From the NCBI GenBank assembly GCA_039881145.1, contig JAYKKI010000032.1, positions 13,224,501 to 13,288,500 on the forward strand: a DNA stretch of 64,000 bases, in the 5' to 3' direction. This document shows positions 49,858 through 63,920 of this stretch, one piece after another. A model generated the notes under the pieces. It worked only from the letters and a program-made list of their open reading frames with translations. It did not search any database and was not told where the DNA came from. Source of the DNA: Druceiella hillmani (lineage: Eukaryota; Arthropoda; Insecta; Lepidoptera; Hepialidae). A program made the position numbers and the translations under genes. How positions within the stretch are numbered: the stretch's first letter is position 1; each line of letters opens with the position of its first letter.

Positions 49858-51799
49858 AATGAAATAATGAGTAGTTGTAATGATATAATGAGTATTTTCA
49901 GGAAATAAAAAAAAACACTTTGACATCCTCAAGGAAGTACATTGTAACTCATTTTTTGCGATTTTATAAGAGAGTAACTTCTAAAATGTCATATAAAATT
50001 ACGGAACTTTCATGTTCTTTTACAGTAAAAAGCAATTACAGCTATGGCAGTTAGTTGGTCTTGTAAGTAAGGAAATAAAGTACAAGAACAAATTTATAGT
50101 GATGAAAAAATTGAGTTTTACATGGGGATGTCGATTTCTGCTATTAGTTTAAATAACGATTTAAACCAGCGAATTGCGAGTTTAATTGTTGGTCAAACTG
50201 ATTGTTTCAAAGCAAAGATAAAACCTATTAAATAAATGCATTGCTTTATACCGCGAACTACACAAAATTTCCCAACCGCATTACTGACCGTGTTAATGAA
50301 ATAGTGGAAAAAGTCCCTATATCGATATTGAAGACTCGATAATTTACAAAATATAAAATTTTTCGACTTCAATTTAACCTTGAAATTTAGCAATCGTCTG
50401 TTTTTCCTACTTTTCTGTTTTTTTTAATAAAATCTAAACGATTAATGTTTCTAAAATTACCTTACAGAGAGATAAAAACTTCAAACTTTGCCTTCCTGTC
50501 AGTAGAGCTAAAATGAATATTTGATATATTAAAATGTTCGGCTGTTGTGAAATAACTTTTTTTTGTGTTGGCAAAATAACTTTTGATCATTTGTTTCTAC
50601 CCGGCCTGTTGTGAGTTGAAAAGGAATGTGGAAAATTATGAGTTTTGCCGAAAACATTTTACTGATCGTTTATTATATCGAATTATATTTACAAGTAGAT
50701 GTAGATACTTAGTGTTATTTCTTTATTTTTCAATCTTTCGCTGTTTTGTACTAAATTAAATTAATACAAGCTATTAAATTACACTTTCGATTCTCGAAGT
50801 GTATTTGTCGCTGGGGCATGTCAAGTATTTATTTAAAATCGATATTTTGTTTATCAATATACCGCCGTGTTTGGAGAAGAAGGTTATCCTCTTACATAGC
50901 TTTTCATTGTCGATGTTCCAATTAGCATCCCTATTCAAATTGAAGATGCGTCGGCGAACAGTGGCGATATTGGAATTATGAAATTGCATGATAAAAGTGC
51001 TCAATTCGTCTGTCTTATTGGCTTATAACATGGATCCCAATACAGGAAGACTTTACTAAATTGATATTTACTAGAATATCGTCTAAATTGTTTTAAATAA
51101 TAATAAGCTTGCTCCGGCATTTTTGATATATTCTATCTGTTAGTATTGAAATGAACATTTATATATTTTTTTATTTCAGACTGAAAATGCATGCATGCAG
51201 AGTAAGATAAAGATTATTAATTAACAAAAGATTATTAATTTATTTTTTTCACTTCAATAATAGTAAAAAAAGTATAAATAATAAAACCTGTATAATAGTT
51301 ACAGGAAGATATTATTGTCTTTAGTATCAAATGCAGTATACGGAATTAAAATTTAAAACCTTCAAAAACTTTTTTGTTTAAGTTTCTTTCAGAAATTCTG
51401 TCAAATTTTATATTATTATTACAATCATAGAAGTATTACATTTATTATAATTATGGGTTTTAATTATCAAATTAAAAAGTTTATTTTTACTCCTTTGTTT
51501 GTAATTGTATTATACGTCGGTGCAACCGCGAACGTTGAGTAATTAATTTTATTTCGTGGAAAAGCAGAGATTTTCGGTATAATCCGGTTCTAGATGCTGA
51601 TATAGCAAAAAGATGATACTACACTAGCGCAGGTAGTTATCAAGGACGTAGAATGAAAATTTATCCAGTAAATTAGGGCACATTTTTTTTTCATTTAAAT
51701 TTTGTCAAAGGCATGTATTTTAGATATATTATTCATAAAACCTTAGTTACTTTGTAAATTGGAAAACTTTTTGTTTAGGAACCTTTTCTTCACAGAACT
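49858..51799. other. AT-rich stretch, no supported feature
   Basis: Open frames at 50193-50393 (-) and 50774-51004 (-) are unrecognised. Confidence 0.4.
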
Positions 51800-51969
51800 T
51801 TGAGTAGGTACTTAATGTTTTCAACTTGCTTTTCTCCAACTCACCGAGTAGTAATAGTAGATGAAATCACCAGTACGATGACGAAATATGATGAACTTGT
51901 ACAGGATAATGATCGTCTATCGTACGACATAAGAGGGCTAATAAAACTTTTCTTAAAGTGGAGAAAATC

Positions 51970-52004
<35 letters not shown>
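51800..52004 (+). other. unidentified open frame running into a (TA)n tract
   Basis: Translation gives THRVVIVDEITSTMTKYDEL then VQDNDRLSYDIRGLIKLF, a hydrophilic mixed composition less AT-driven than other frames here. It then enters (TA)n (51972-52004). There is a ttcttcacag acceptor-like site at 51797, just upstream. It could be an exon or a transposon piece; I recognise no domain. Confidence 0.2.
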
Positions 52005-52006
<2 letters not shown>

Positions 52007-52403
52007 CTGCAAACAAGATTATATCTACATTTTAATGGAAAACAACTAAACTAATCCAATTTGTATGTTAATTTAAACAGTACTTACATTTTAGTTTACT
52101 TAATTCGCTATTTAATTACGTAAAATACGTAACTTTTTAAATTCATAGTCATAGTTAAACGACGCAACGGAGGTTTTTGTACACAATGGTTTTACAATGA
52201 CTTGGTTCTTGTCTCTCTGTTGTACAAGAAGTACCAGCAAGTCCCTGCGATTATTTTATTTCTTTTTCTATGGTTTCAGCTATACGAATTATGTTTTGCA
52301 TATACTAATGTGTTGCGCATATCACTTACTCTTCCGTTATTTCCTACTTAGACCTCGGTTTTCAAAAAAACTAGAAATCGTATATTTTCAACAAGAAATT
52401 GTA

Positions 52404-52520
52404 TAAAGGCGAAGTTTGAGCTCAGTGGTCTACACCCATTGTTACTTAGGTCATCTTAGAGCCTTCCACTCGGGATCCGAGACAATCCTCTTATAACACA
52501 GGTATGCAGGAAGGCTTATC
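52404..52520 (+). mobile_element. possible tRNA-derived SINE fragment
   Basis: ggcgaagtttgagctcagtg followed by gtctac resembles a tRNA 5' half with an A box, and cggga/tccgagacaatcc resembles a degenerate B box 70-80 bases later. No tail or target duplication seen. Confidence 0.28.
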
Positions 52521-54116
52521 GTAGTAGTATTTTTTACGAAGAATGCTTCTATTTCACAATGCAACTAAAGATTGTCTTGCTCAATGAAACATTCAGCAAC
52601 TCTAATTTTTCAAGAATGCTTTTGGTATATTGTTCTGTACATCTGAGAAGATTCGATTTCTCTAATCAAGTAATGATGATGCTTTCAAAAAAGTTAATCG
52701 ATCTTTTCTCTGACAAATACTCTCTAATTAATTTGAAGTTCAGTAATGTGTACAATGTATTTACATATGTTGAATATTTAAAATGCAAGATAATAGTCTA
52801 ACATTTAGTTTCTGGCCGACAACTAAGTTCGTTTCGCCAAGTCTCCATTCAGCTTTTCGAATTCTTGGTACTTACGCGTTAACGCTTGCCTAATTACGAC
52901 ATAAGACACCATATTGAAACCATAAAGAGACCAGACTAGGCTCGTGTCTTAATTGAGTTCTTTTTCCAAGGGAGTCTCTTCTCTTGGCACTTACCAGATA
53001 TTAATTTGTCAATACATTAAATATTATAATACAAATAAAATAAATCATCGAAGATAGATTAAAATCATTTCAGAAATATATTTTATACAAAAAAGCATTC
53101 AAGTATGTATTAAGAAAAAAAATTATTTAAAGAAAAACATTTTCGAAATTAAAACAAAATTGTAGACGACTAGTATCGCGTTATTTTTGTATGACTACTT
53201 GTTGTTTACCGCCGTACGTAAAACATTGCAAAGTGTAATTAAGAATGCCAGCCATGACTGGAATTGCATAAAATAACACCAATGTATAGTTTTGAATTTA
53301 ATCGAGACTGTTATTGCTTTTATATTTTTTTCTCTATTTATGTCTTTCAAAAAATATATTACAACATGGGTCAAATTAAGAGTTTAAGGTAGCTTGTAAA
53401 TTCGTTAATTAACATAATCAATTTTTTTTTCTTCGAATCACACTGTTATGTTTTCAATAATAATTACATTGATAATCACGTTTTTTATTACAACAACTGA
53501 AACAAATTATACGGGCTTTCAATTTTCACAAATGTAATTATTAAATTTTAATTAATTAAAACGGTTAATTTAATCGGATCGGGAACGCCGGAAAAGGTTA
53601 GGTCACCCCAATAAAATCTTTCAGTGCTGGAGAATAAACCACGATAGTTAATTAGGCTCAGCATTTCCCTCGAAGATAACCCAAAACTTTCGTCTTGATA
53701 GCATTTTAATAACTTGATTTAATTGGTGGTGTTATATATATAAAGGCAACGTAGGTACACATGTATTATCGGGGAAAACACGGCCTTAACGAGGTTTATG
53801 GTATGTATAAGAATATTTTTATTATTGTAAAAGAATTAAGCCGTAACATATTTCGAATAATGCATGTGATGTTTAAGATAACGTAGATTTAAAGACAATA
53901 GTTAAGGTAAAATTCGTAATTTTTCCAGTCTTAACTTTAGACTCTGTTTAGTATACTGTAATTTATTTTCATAAGAAAGTCAGATTCGAATTTCCAGATG
54001 TTACAATTTATGTTTATTTCATGTTTCTTAGATTTACAGTAACGTTATGGCAAGCATTGGCCATAAATATTGAATACCGATTGTCCAAAAAATCATATCC
54101 AAATTTATCCCTAAAT
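52521..54116. other. AT-rich stretch, nothing recognised
   Basis: An 80-codon open frame at 52559-52801 has no recognised domain. A short GC-richer patch at 53575-53600 is unexplained. Confidence 0.4.
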
Positions 54117-54255
54117 AATAGCTAAGGTGGTCTGGTATACGAATGATATAATGTTAGCTTGGTGTCGTTCGTATATTAGACTACCTTAGTTATTATTATA
54201 TACGAATAATATAATTATAGCTAAGGCGGTCTGCTATACGAATAATATAATAATA
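54117..54255. repeat. three copies of a ~35-bp motif, one inverted
   Basis: tagctaaggtggtctg plus tatacgaat (54119), then the inverse (gttcgtatattagactacct, then tagtt, about 54166-54192), then tagctaaggcggtctg plus tatacgaat again (54218). Confidence 0.88.
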
Positions 54256-55640
54256 ACTTGACATTTTTAGACGGCTCATTGAAAGTTTATAACTATCATA
54301 AACAATTGTTATGATTTCAATTGACATAAACAATTGTATTGATTATAAAATTATTTTTTGAAATGTCAAAATTCCACATCTTTTTTTAAATGATTGTTTG
54401 CGATAAACCATGGTCTAAATATTAACCTTAACTCTAATAGAATCCGTCAGGAAAACTTTAATTAATAACTTAAATCCTTTGAACTATTCTCGCGTGACAC
54501 ACGAACAATAGATAATTAAGCACGTAACAATAAAATTTATTCAACCTAATGCTATACCTACCAAAGTAATTAAATTATAAAAATCGAAAAGAGAATAAAA
54601 TTATAAACAAATTTAGGAAACAAAGTAAGCTTATGATGAATACACACACCATCAAAAAATATTACGTGTCAAGAAGCTACTCTTCCACCACCACTTAACA
54701 TCTTAATCCTGGCCATGCTTATTTCGTCAATGTATGTCAAGGTGGAAAATTTCTTGCATCATTTAAAATATACGTAACGCCATCTATTGATGTATATCGG
54801 TACCCTATACATTTGTTAATAACTATGCGCCGAGCTACTAGTTACTTTTTTGTTTTACATTAATCTTTGTAAAAATTAATGTAATGTAAATGAATTTTCG
54901 AAAATGTTAAATTCACATTATTTTTGTTTGAGTAAACTGATTTCGATGTGATAAAAACTTAATGTTACTATAAATTAATTGTTAGTCATTCCTTATGTTG
55001 AAGTGAGTAGTTTTTACATGATCCGTGTTCAGACGGAAACAGAAATAGGAAATTGACCAAAATTAATCAAACCTTATGTGGTGACGCTTTTTTATGGTTA
55101 AACGAGCAAAAAACGAAGTGTCACTATAATCACTATACATTTACTAAAATTATAATATAGTTTAGGGTGCTTCCCTTCCCCAAAAAGAAATAAAAGAACA
55201 TTTTTAGGCAAAAATTATAAATATTTTTACATAATTTGTTAATTTTCACTCCAAGGCTAATTTTTGGCGGACTTTTTTCTGATTTGAACCGCTGTCAATT
55301 TAAAACCATTGAATTTAAATAGCCAGTCTACGAATTTAACCTAGATTTTGGCCTAGAAAATTTATACGGGGGAGTGTATTTATACAGATATGCACACACA
55401 TAGAGTTTGTAGATCACCTTGGTATCTGGGGCCCTGATTGGGCAAGATATGAAATTACTTTTGGAGTGGAGATTTTTGTGAAAGGTGTTTTTTAAAGTTC
55501 ACCTAAAAGTCCCAGTGGTCCTTGGCGCAGCTGGAGCACAGTCGATACTTATTAAATAAGTAAGTAATTTGCTTGTTTAATTTATATAAATTTAACGAAA
55601 AGTTAGAAATTTCCAATGCGTTATGTTAAAATGCAGCTGG

Positions 55641-55642
<2 letters not shown>
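54256..55642. other. AT-rich stretch, nothing recognised
   Basis: No gene or repeat recognised. Confidence 0.45.

Positions 55643-55682
<40 letters not shown>
55643..55682. repeat. (TA)n microsatellite
   Basis: About 19 TA units. Confidence 0.97.
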
Positions 55683-55685
<3 letters not shown>

Positions 55686-58600
55686 TTCAACTTCAACTTC
55701 CATGAAAACCTTGGAAAATTTTACGATTTCACTAGTAATATAAAATGACCTAATTCGGACCGAAATATTATGTAAGACCGACGTAAATATTACATTCTTA
55801 CCCGCCCGTTTATGATTCAGTTCTATTCTCGTTCATCTGTAAGACACTCCCTCTTGACAGGCAGCTGCCATCCATGTGTTAACCTATTTTATTTGTTTTT
55901 CTTTCATCTTGTTAACATTTCAGCTTCAGCAATCGTGTGTGTGAGAACGTTTTTTCCCCATTTATTCGCAGACTGATCTTAAGGTCGTATATCTTAGAAA
56001 ATGTATTTACTTTTCAATTACATGCCCAAATGGTCCGGTTACGTTAGGTAAAGAAACACTCAATAGGGAGTTATATTTCTTTAAGGTATTCTTTGGCGAA
56101 CTGCGATTTAATTAATGGATTATGAGTTGAAATATTTAATTATTTGTTGAAAAACCTAGTTATTTTTATTAGTTTTAGCAAAAGTTACACGAATAGTCCT
56201 GTTTAATAAATAGTTACGTAAATGTTTGAATATATTTTACCGACACCATTTTACGAATTAATCGTTACATATCTCAAAAATTAACACTCAAAAAATGCAC
56301 GCACACGTATAGCGATTACTTTTGATTAGATGTCTGCTCGAATAGCAAAAGATGAGTTTAAATCTGCTTTATTCTTGATGACTTACATTGATTGGTTTTA
56401 AATACTTATGTAACAGTAAATATTTATTGTTATAATGACAGAAAACTGATTTAAACTGTCCAATATTTGAGTATCGGTGCCACCTCACTCTCAAATTTAG
56501 ATTGAGTTGGCGCTTAGCAATATCGAACGGCGATTTATCAAGTACACCATTATCGTGCTCATTTTGTCGCCGACAGAAGACTTTGGTTTCATTCCCGACA
56601 GAGGATTTTTGAAATTTTTTTGTTTAATTTATAATTCGAACCGGTAAGCAACGAATTAGATTAAATTGAACGATATACAAAAAGAATAATGTAATGAAAT
56701 AAAATTAGGTCTTAACTATAAAAGATCGTTTAAAGTAAAAAGTCAAGTACCAACTGATATTGATTTCAATGAAGAGGGTCTCATAAAAAGGAGAATGAAT
56801 AATTTGGTGTTCCGGGGATGATAATTCTTCCTCTATGGACTGAATGTCTATGTGGACTGTACCAGTAGCTATTTTGTAGCCATAACCTGAATAAATCGAT
56901 ATCTCTCGATATATTTATAATAGTACGAGGGAGCGTGGTACGTGATTGGCGCGGCAGAGGTCGGGTCTTGAGAAGACCGTAGCTACTGAGGGTTGCTGTT
57001 ATTGAGCTAAGTGATAGCTAAAGTAGGCTATGGTGATAGAAGTACACAGTCAAAATGGTAATTGTTGGTCATCGGTTTTAATTTAAAATGTAGTCGATGC
57101 CTGATTATTGGATGAATTATGATTTCAAGTTGATCATCGATCGTAACTTTTTTAAAACAGTTTATGATTATATTCTTTATTAAAATCACAAATGTGATTT
57201 ATGTTCAGGAGAATGACTGCATGATAAAACTACAGATAATTAATTTGTATGTCGTATTGTATTTCAACATGTCGAGTATTTGATTCGAAATCAAGTTGAA
57301 AATATTGAGTGTCTAGCGGTGGATAGTCTCCGAAAGTGGGTCACTTTCGATGCTTTGGAGAGTTGGGTGAGTTTATGTAACTGCTTTGAGTTGGTTGTTT
57401 CAGATTGAGGCTGGTATTATTGCTGATGGCTTGATGGAGCCGCCTGACAGTTGCTTGGGGGTAATAGCCGTGAGCAATTGAACACGTGAGCAATTGAACA
57501 GTTGAACAGTTGAGCAACTTGCTGATCAAGACAGAACTGATTACTCTGTCTGGGTAAAGATCACGATTTATAATTACTTATCTACGCTTTAATGCGTTGT
57601 AAAATGTTTAGAGCTAATGTCATTATTTTTTAATAATTTACAGTTAAAATCGGCGAATGATGTTGAGGACGAATTAAATACAGGAAGGCCGAATGAAGGT
57701 GATGTTTGAAGAAATGCCTTTAGTTTTCTTTCTCAGTTTTAGCTTACAATGTGAGATGTGCCACTAAACTTTTTACACGTCGAGATATGAATTGTTCACG
57801 TACAGTATAAGACCACTGGAAAAAAAATGTATTATTTATCTCTTCTCGACAGTACTGAATAAAATAATTAACTAAATGTGGCCCTGAAATATTAAATGTA
57901 TATACGAGTTTGTATGTTATAGTCTATTTCACAAAAGCATGTACACATATTGTTTTGTGTGAGAGAGTATGTTTAAACGTGTCCAGTATAGCACTCATCT
58001 TTCAGTATGTTTTTTATCGAAAGTCTCAGTTGTTGTTCGAGATGTAAACGTATTTCACCATGGATGCAGCGTAAGCACAGAAACAAGAGTTTCTGTGTTT
58101 ACTTCCGAAAGTGGAGTAAATAATAAACGAGGCATTTGCTAAATGCATGAAAATAGAAAAAATGTAGCTAAGTAGACGGTTCAAACAATATTTTAACATA
58201 AAAATGGTTGATGACTTAGTCGATTATGGTTCTGAGCTAAAAACCGGAAAAAAATAAGAGTGCGGAATTTCACGGATATTCACGGAGAAGAATGGTGGTT
58301 TATAATAATTCAAATCAGTTATATACTGTGTAAAAATGAAATCATCTACCTATTTTGATTTTTAGTCGGGTTACATTTTTGTCAATTTTTAATCCTTCTC
58401 TGTACAAACATTTCTTGCTTTATTTAAGTTTGAATATAAATTGTTTGTCTCGTATATTGCAAGGTGCAACATATAGCTATGAAAAGCGTTTTTTGTGTAA
58501 AACTATCACTACACAAAAAGTATGTAAACGTTCAAAAATCTACAAATAAGAAGAACACATTCAATTGAGCGGCAGCGCAGTGCGTCGCTGCTGGCTGTTA

Positions 58601-59523
58601 CTGTGGTGGCTGTTACTTTTTGCACTTCTCATGTCCGCAAGCGAATATATAACATCGAATGTCATCAAAATCCCCATTTCTACTTTTGTTTACTATCGTA
58701 AACATTTCAATTCCTTCTAAACTACTGATATGAATTATACAGTATACAGAGTAAATAATATCTAAATAAATCGTATATAATAACCATGATATTTATTTTG
58801 ATAAGGATTGATAAATCGACTTATATTTCACGTCATCTTTTTTATTTTCGGAGTAAAATTGATTATAAAAAAATTAAATATATGATACTGTAGACTTTTT
58901 AAGACTTTAGCTATGATATAGCAGATCTTTAATTCCTTTGTGCATAGCGTTGGCCTCGCACACTTTTTTATAGTTATTTTTTTAAACATGTTTTTTTTGT
59001 TAGTTTTTTTTATTAGTCACTTGGAACGAAAACGGTAAATAATTATCCATGTATCGTGTCATTTTCTATCGACTTGGAATATTGTATTACGGGTTTTTAT
59101 AGAATAGGTTTCTTAATAAGCTGGAAATGTATTAACTAATGCACAGAGGGAAATGGTTTGATAATTTCATCTGGCTAATATGTATACGTATAGAATACAT
59201 TTAGCTTTTCGGGATCTTTAACCCTACATGTAATATTTTCCTTAAAACCTATATAAAAAAAGACCAAATAACAACAGACTTTCAGTTGTACACTATTTAG
59301 TAATTAAATGAAACTGCTGAACTAAGCACGAATAATATATGATATTTGAAAATACATGAAGTTATCATTATATAACCTCCGATTAGTAGGTGATAATTTT
59401 TTATCAATTCTTTTTTAAGAAATAAATATTAAAATATGACATTGTGGTAAACTATGTTTCTTGCATAATTAAAAACAAAATTTTTTTTAGGTTATCAATC
59501 GACAGGAAGAAAACGAGAATATT
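55683..59523. other. unclassified stretch with a few GC-richer pieces
   Basis: 56930-57060 and 57300-57540 are GC-richer. The second includes small repeats of gagcaattgaaca (57471-57515). A 62-codon minus frame there (57341-57529) is unrecognised. A GC-richer piece at 58560-58640 (ctgctggctgttactgtggt) also has no identity. No gene supported. Confidence 0.4.
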
Positions 59524-59532
59524 CACGATAAT

Positions 59533-59744
59533 TGAATGTATTTGGCGTTAATTTTGTAGAACTTCATTATTCACATTTAAATGAAACTGCGTGATGTAGT
59601 ATTATTTCTACTTTCCTTAAGTTCTTTACCGCAACCTAGGTTTCGTTATATTACATCTTCAGGTGGGCTATTAGCAAAGATCTTTGCTAATTGCAAGGAA
59701 AGTAGAAATAATTCTATATCACACAGTTTCATTTCATTGTGATC
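59533..59744. mobile_element. mini-PLE: two inverted arms, 212 bp, right arm truncated
   Basis: CACGATAAT flanks it (59524-59532 and 59745-59753), a 9-bp target duplication. The left arm is complete from tgaatgtatttggcgttaat to cttcaggtgggctattagc. The junction is AGCAAAGATCTTTGCT (59673-59688). The right arm then jumps to aaggaaagtagaaataat and ends in the usual tip, so its ribozyme region is deleted. The left arm ribozyme has lost three bases of stem II. Confidence 0.87.
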
Positions 59745-59753
59745 CACGATAAT

Positions 59754-62051
59754 GTATAACACCGATATGAGAGACGCGAGTACGACATAACACCGCAGAA
59801 CGCTTGCGAAATTAAAATGCTAAATACCGCTTGAGTCGAATATAAGATCCAGGAACCTCAAGTGAAATCATACTCTACAATGTCAAGAACTATTCCTTGA
59901 AAAAGAGGCGTTTACAATTGATCTCGTTTAGGAGTATAATATCGGTGGCGATGTCCTTTGAGCCAGTTAAATCTAAACTATTTTTTTATTAAAGGTTTTT
60001 ATAATTTCCAATTTATTTCTAATAAGACCGTGATACAGGGCTCATGTATAGTTGCAATTATGTCGATACACTTGAGTGTTTCAAAACGTATAATTTTAAC
60101 TGTCGTTTGGGAAATACCTGTAGAATCGAGTAATACAAGCCAAAAAAATCACACTTTCTTATCAGCATATATTTGATACACTAATGAAGAGGTTGGGCAC
60201 CCTTAATATTTTATAATAATAGAGGGTTCACAAAAAAATTGTGATGGGTTTTTTCCTTGAAAGTGAAAAAGGAAGTACGAAACTATGATGCAATATTCTA
60301 AAAGCCCGATGAAGCCATTTAGGTTGAGAACTGTATGGGTATATATAACTGTAGAACGTATTCCAATTTCCAGGGCAAAGAATGATGATTTTTAAGTAGG
60401 AGAAATTATATTATATTATAACGTTTTATAATTGTGATGGGTTTTTCCTTGATTTGTTAAATTAATTGCTTGATGTTTAAATTGTGTCATATGTTAATTA
60501 CATTGTATTTCCAGTAAATTGATTTAAAATCCCGTCTAAACGTATTAGTTTACGAGATTTACTTCTTCAAACTATGAACTGGGACAATAAATGACATTAA
60601 TATTATTGTGTAAGTGCACTATTATCTACGTTCAACAAGCCATATTTCCTCGCAAAATATGTTTTGATATTACATGTTATACATATGATAGATTCATCAT
60701 AATAAAACAGTTTTAGTCCCATAGGTTTCAAATTTTCAATTAAAATATACATATGTATGAATATCATTGACCATTCGTTCGGGATTCTAAATGGTTTTTA
60801 TTCCATTTAACCATAAAGGTTATCAAAATTATTTTAGATATTTAGGTTTATAAATATCTGGGTATAAAATAGATAGTAAATATTTAAACACATTATCATG
60901 TTAAGAGGAAGACATTGCCACGGTTACGGTCGAAAATAACCGTAAAAACAAAATGAATGACTTTGCATTTATAGATAAGATCATATAAATAATAATAAAC
61001 AAATAAGTACCTTTTATAGACAGCATAACAAGGTATCAAGCAATTCATTTCTCGTACCTGGCCTTCCTGTCAGTTTCTCGCTTCCCTTATTTTTAGGCAT
61101 AAAAAGGTAGTTTGGAGTTTATTCGTGGCGTTATTTTCATAAATATGACATTCAGATTCTTTGTCTCCGGGGAGGGTTTTCAACTCAAGCAAGCTTTCAT
61201 GTTGTATACAATTTTATTGTATCGTAACAACTAAGGTTTTAGTGTCTGTATACTTAAGTGTACTTTTCAGGTAGAGTTTTAGATAAGTAAAAAGTCTGTG
61301 ATGTATATTGACGATTTACACATCACTGCTTAGAACTGTTTCTATTACAGGTGTTTTTGTTATTGAATAACTCTACAATTACGCTACAAAAAGCAATTAA
61401 ATGTCATATACCGATAACTCGTAAGGGGATATAACAATAATTATACTTAACTCTGCGTATAACATGCGTGCATGATCACTCTGTAATATTAATATAATAC
61501 AAAAAGTGTATTTGTCGTTTGTTACTCAATCACGTCTCAATGGTTTGACAGATTTTCATTTCTTCGTTTTCATTGGTTGAGATTCGATTTAACTAACTTT
61601 TTAGCGTAAGAATTAACATAATTCCTGTAACGCGAAACTCTGTATTTTTCTTTTCAGTAATACAAATTTAGTATTCCAGGACAACAGATAACGCAGCGCA
61701 TTTAGTAAATCTGCTGTTTCCTTGTCTCTGGACTACAATTTTACCGCCTTTATGGAAAATTTATGTCGGAAAATCGACGGGCGAAATCTAGAGACCATAT
61801 AAATAAAAAATATATTTTGACATAGTATATGAAATGTAATTTTGAAAAATAGATAAACATATATCATGAAATATAATTAGTCAAAATTCAAGATTTTGGT
61901 TAGGAATAGGTTTTTCATTCAGGGATTTTTAAAAATTGCAATGTTGGACACAACAGCAGTTATTATCGTGAAAACGTCAACCCTAAATAGAATATTGAAT
62001 TTAAATAAAATTTTTGTTTGGAATCTTCTCACATCCGGCATCGATTTTAGA
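59754..62051. other. AT-rich stretch with one direct repeat pair
   Basis: attgtgatgggtttttt/ccttga occurs at about 60238 and 60433. A 72-codon open frame at 59958-60176 is unrecognised. Nothing else. Confidence 0.45.
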
Positions 62052-62123
62052 GTTGCATAAATTACCTGCGTAATACGATATGATATACCCAACATATCGC
62101 ATTACGCAGGTAATTTATGTAAC
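62052..62123. repeat. 31-bp hairpin with two mismatches and 10-base loop
   Basis: Arms 62052-62082 and 62093-62123 (core ataaattacctgcgtaatac) are reverse complements except for two positions, both pairable as G-U in RNA on one strand. Confidence 0.95.
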
Positions 62124-62465
62124 ACGTGCAATCGTATGCTTTGATTCATTATTAAATTATTTTTATTTATTAAAATGAACATTGTAATGTTTCGTTTTAC
62201 CTATTGATGAGCGTAGTTAGACTTTAGTTTTGAGTAGCATTTTTAAACAAAAAATACAGCGTACTGCAATGTGTTCTAAACATTTAAATTTATATTACAA
62301 TACCAAGAATGAAGCGCAGGGATTGGAAATATTAATGTTATTGATCAATACTACACGTAAATATCGGTATGCATTACCAAATTATGCAAGTAGGATTCAG
62401 ATTCCATAGAAATTTGGGCAAGTTTTTAATAAATGTGTAGCTAAACGTCAATGTCTACTGTAATA
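62124..62465. other. AT-rich spacer, nothing recognised
   Basis: No feature seen between the hairpin and the 40-bp minisatellite. Confidence 0.5.
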
Positions 62466-62736
62466 TACAACATTTACTGAAGTCGTTTTGACTATTAATA
62501 TATATAACATTTACTGAAGTCGTTTTGACTATTAATATATATAATAACATTTACTGAAGTCATTTTGACTATTAATATATATAATAACAATTACTGAAGT
62601 CGTTTTGGCTATTAATATATATATTAACATTTACTGAAGTCGTTTTGACTATTAATATATATAATAACAATTACTGAAGTCGTTTTGACTATTAATATAT
62701 ATAATAACATTCACTGAAGTCGTTTTGACTATTAAT
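62466..62736. repeat. 40-bp minisatellite, seven copies
   Basis: aaca(t/a)tta/tcactgaagtc units start at 62469, 62506, 62546, 62586, 62626, 62666 and 62706, each continuing gttttgactattaatatata. The copies are nearly identical, with an alternating t/a variant. Confidence 0.97.
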
Positions 62737-63920
62737 CAGTTCCTTGAAGCTTTTGAATAATAATGAAATCTGTGATTATAGAGAAATTAGCGATGCAATA
62801 TTAAAAGTGTGTCACCGGAGCATAATTATCAAAGAGAAGTTTTGCTTTTAAAATAATGTTTAATCTTCATCACCCGGGCTAAGATTGTTTACATAATTTT
62901 TAAACAAGTAATTGTGATTTTGAAAGAAAAAAGGAAAAGCACCGTTATATATTTCCAACCGTTTCTATTCGTTAGAACTTGAACGTAAATTATCTTGGCC
63001 TATCGGCATTTCAGGATTTGTCAATTGAACTGGATAAATATTTTAATATTAACAAATGGACTGGGTAACAATAAGGGAATACATTAAGTGTAAGTCATTC
63101 TTATATAACAGATGCAATTAGTTTTAATATATTTCACTTCTTTCAATTATTCAACTTGACGTCTAGTGATGACTGGAAGTACATATCAAGATGATTTGTT
63201 TCTGCTTCTTAGAAACTGCACAGCTTTGACTTTTGCTGAACTTAAGTCTTCATAAAGGATGGAGATTATGTCAATTTTCTATAAAACAATGACATCCAAT
63301 TGGTTACATTCAAATTTTAAAATAAATTTATAGACTATCCAGAAAAACCATCGTAGGTTTTTATTCAAATGGACACCCTTAAGTTTCTATCCCTGCTAAT
63401 GTTATAAATGTTAAAATGTGTTTGGATTCTTCTTTCGAAACAAATGTAGTTCATATTGATATGCACTTTATCCTAAAAAAATCATAATTCTTGTAGACTA
63501 AAACTGTGCATTTCTTCCTCAAATATGCCGTACTTAAAACTGCATTTTTGAGCTGAGTACGAAAAAACATTTAAAACTATTTATACAGAGGTTTTGTTAA
63601 GGTCTCACAAGATTAGAGGTAAACCCCATTGCCTTAATGGAAAATCGACGGTAGGTATTAACTTAGCTAAACTGCGTGCTTCGTCACTTCCCAACAAAAA
63701 TCGTGAAAACATTTTCAAAATAAGCGACTTAAAAATGCGACAAGTTCCCTTTAGATAGAAGAAAGAGTTGAAATCAAACTATTAAATTACTACTGACTAT
63801 ATTACTAAAAAATTGAAATCAAAGTAATAGTCTATATACGAGCAGCTCCCTTGTGCGAATATGAATACAACACATTTGAACATGTTTAGGAGTATTTTCT
63901 TCATTTTTATTCCATATAGG
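62737..63920. other. AT-rich stretch, nothing recognised
   Basis: No coding, RNA or repeat structure supported. Confidence 0.5.
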
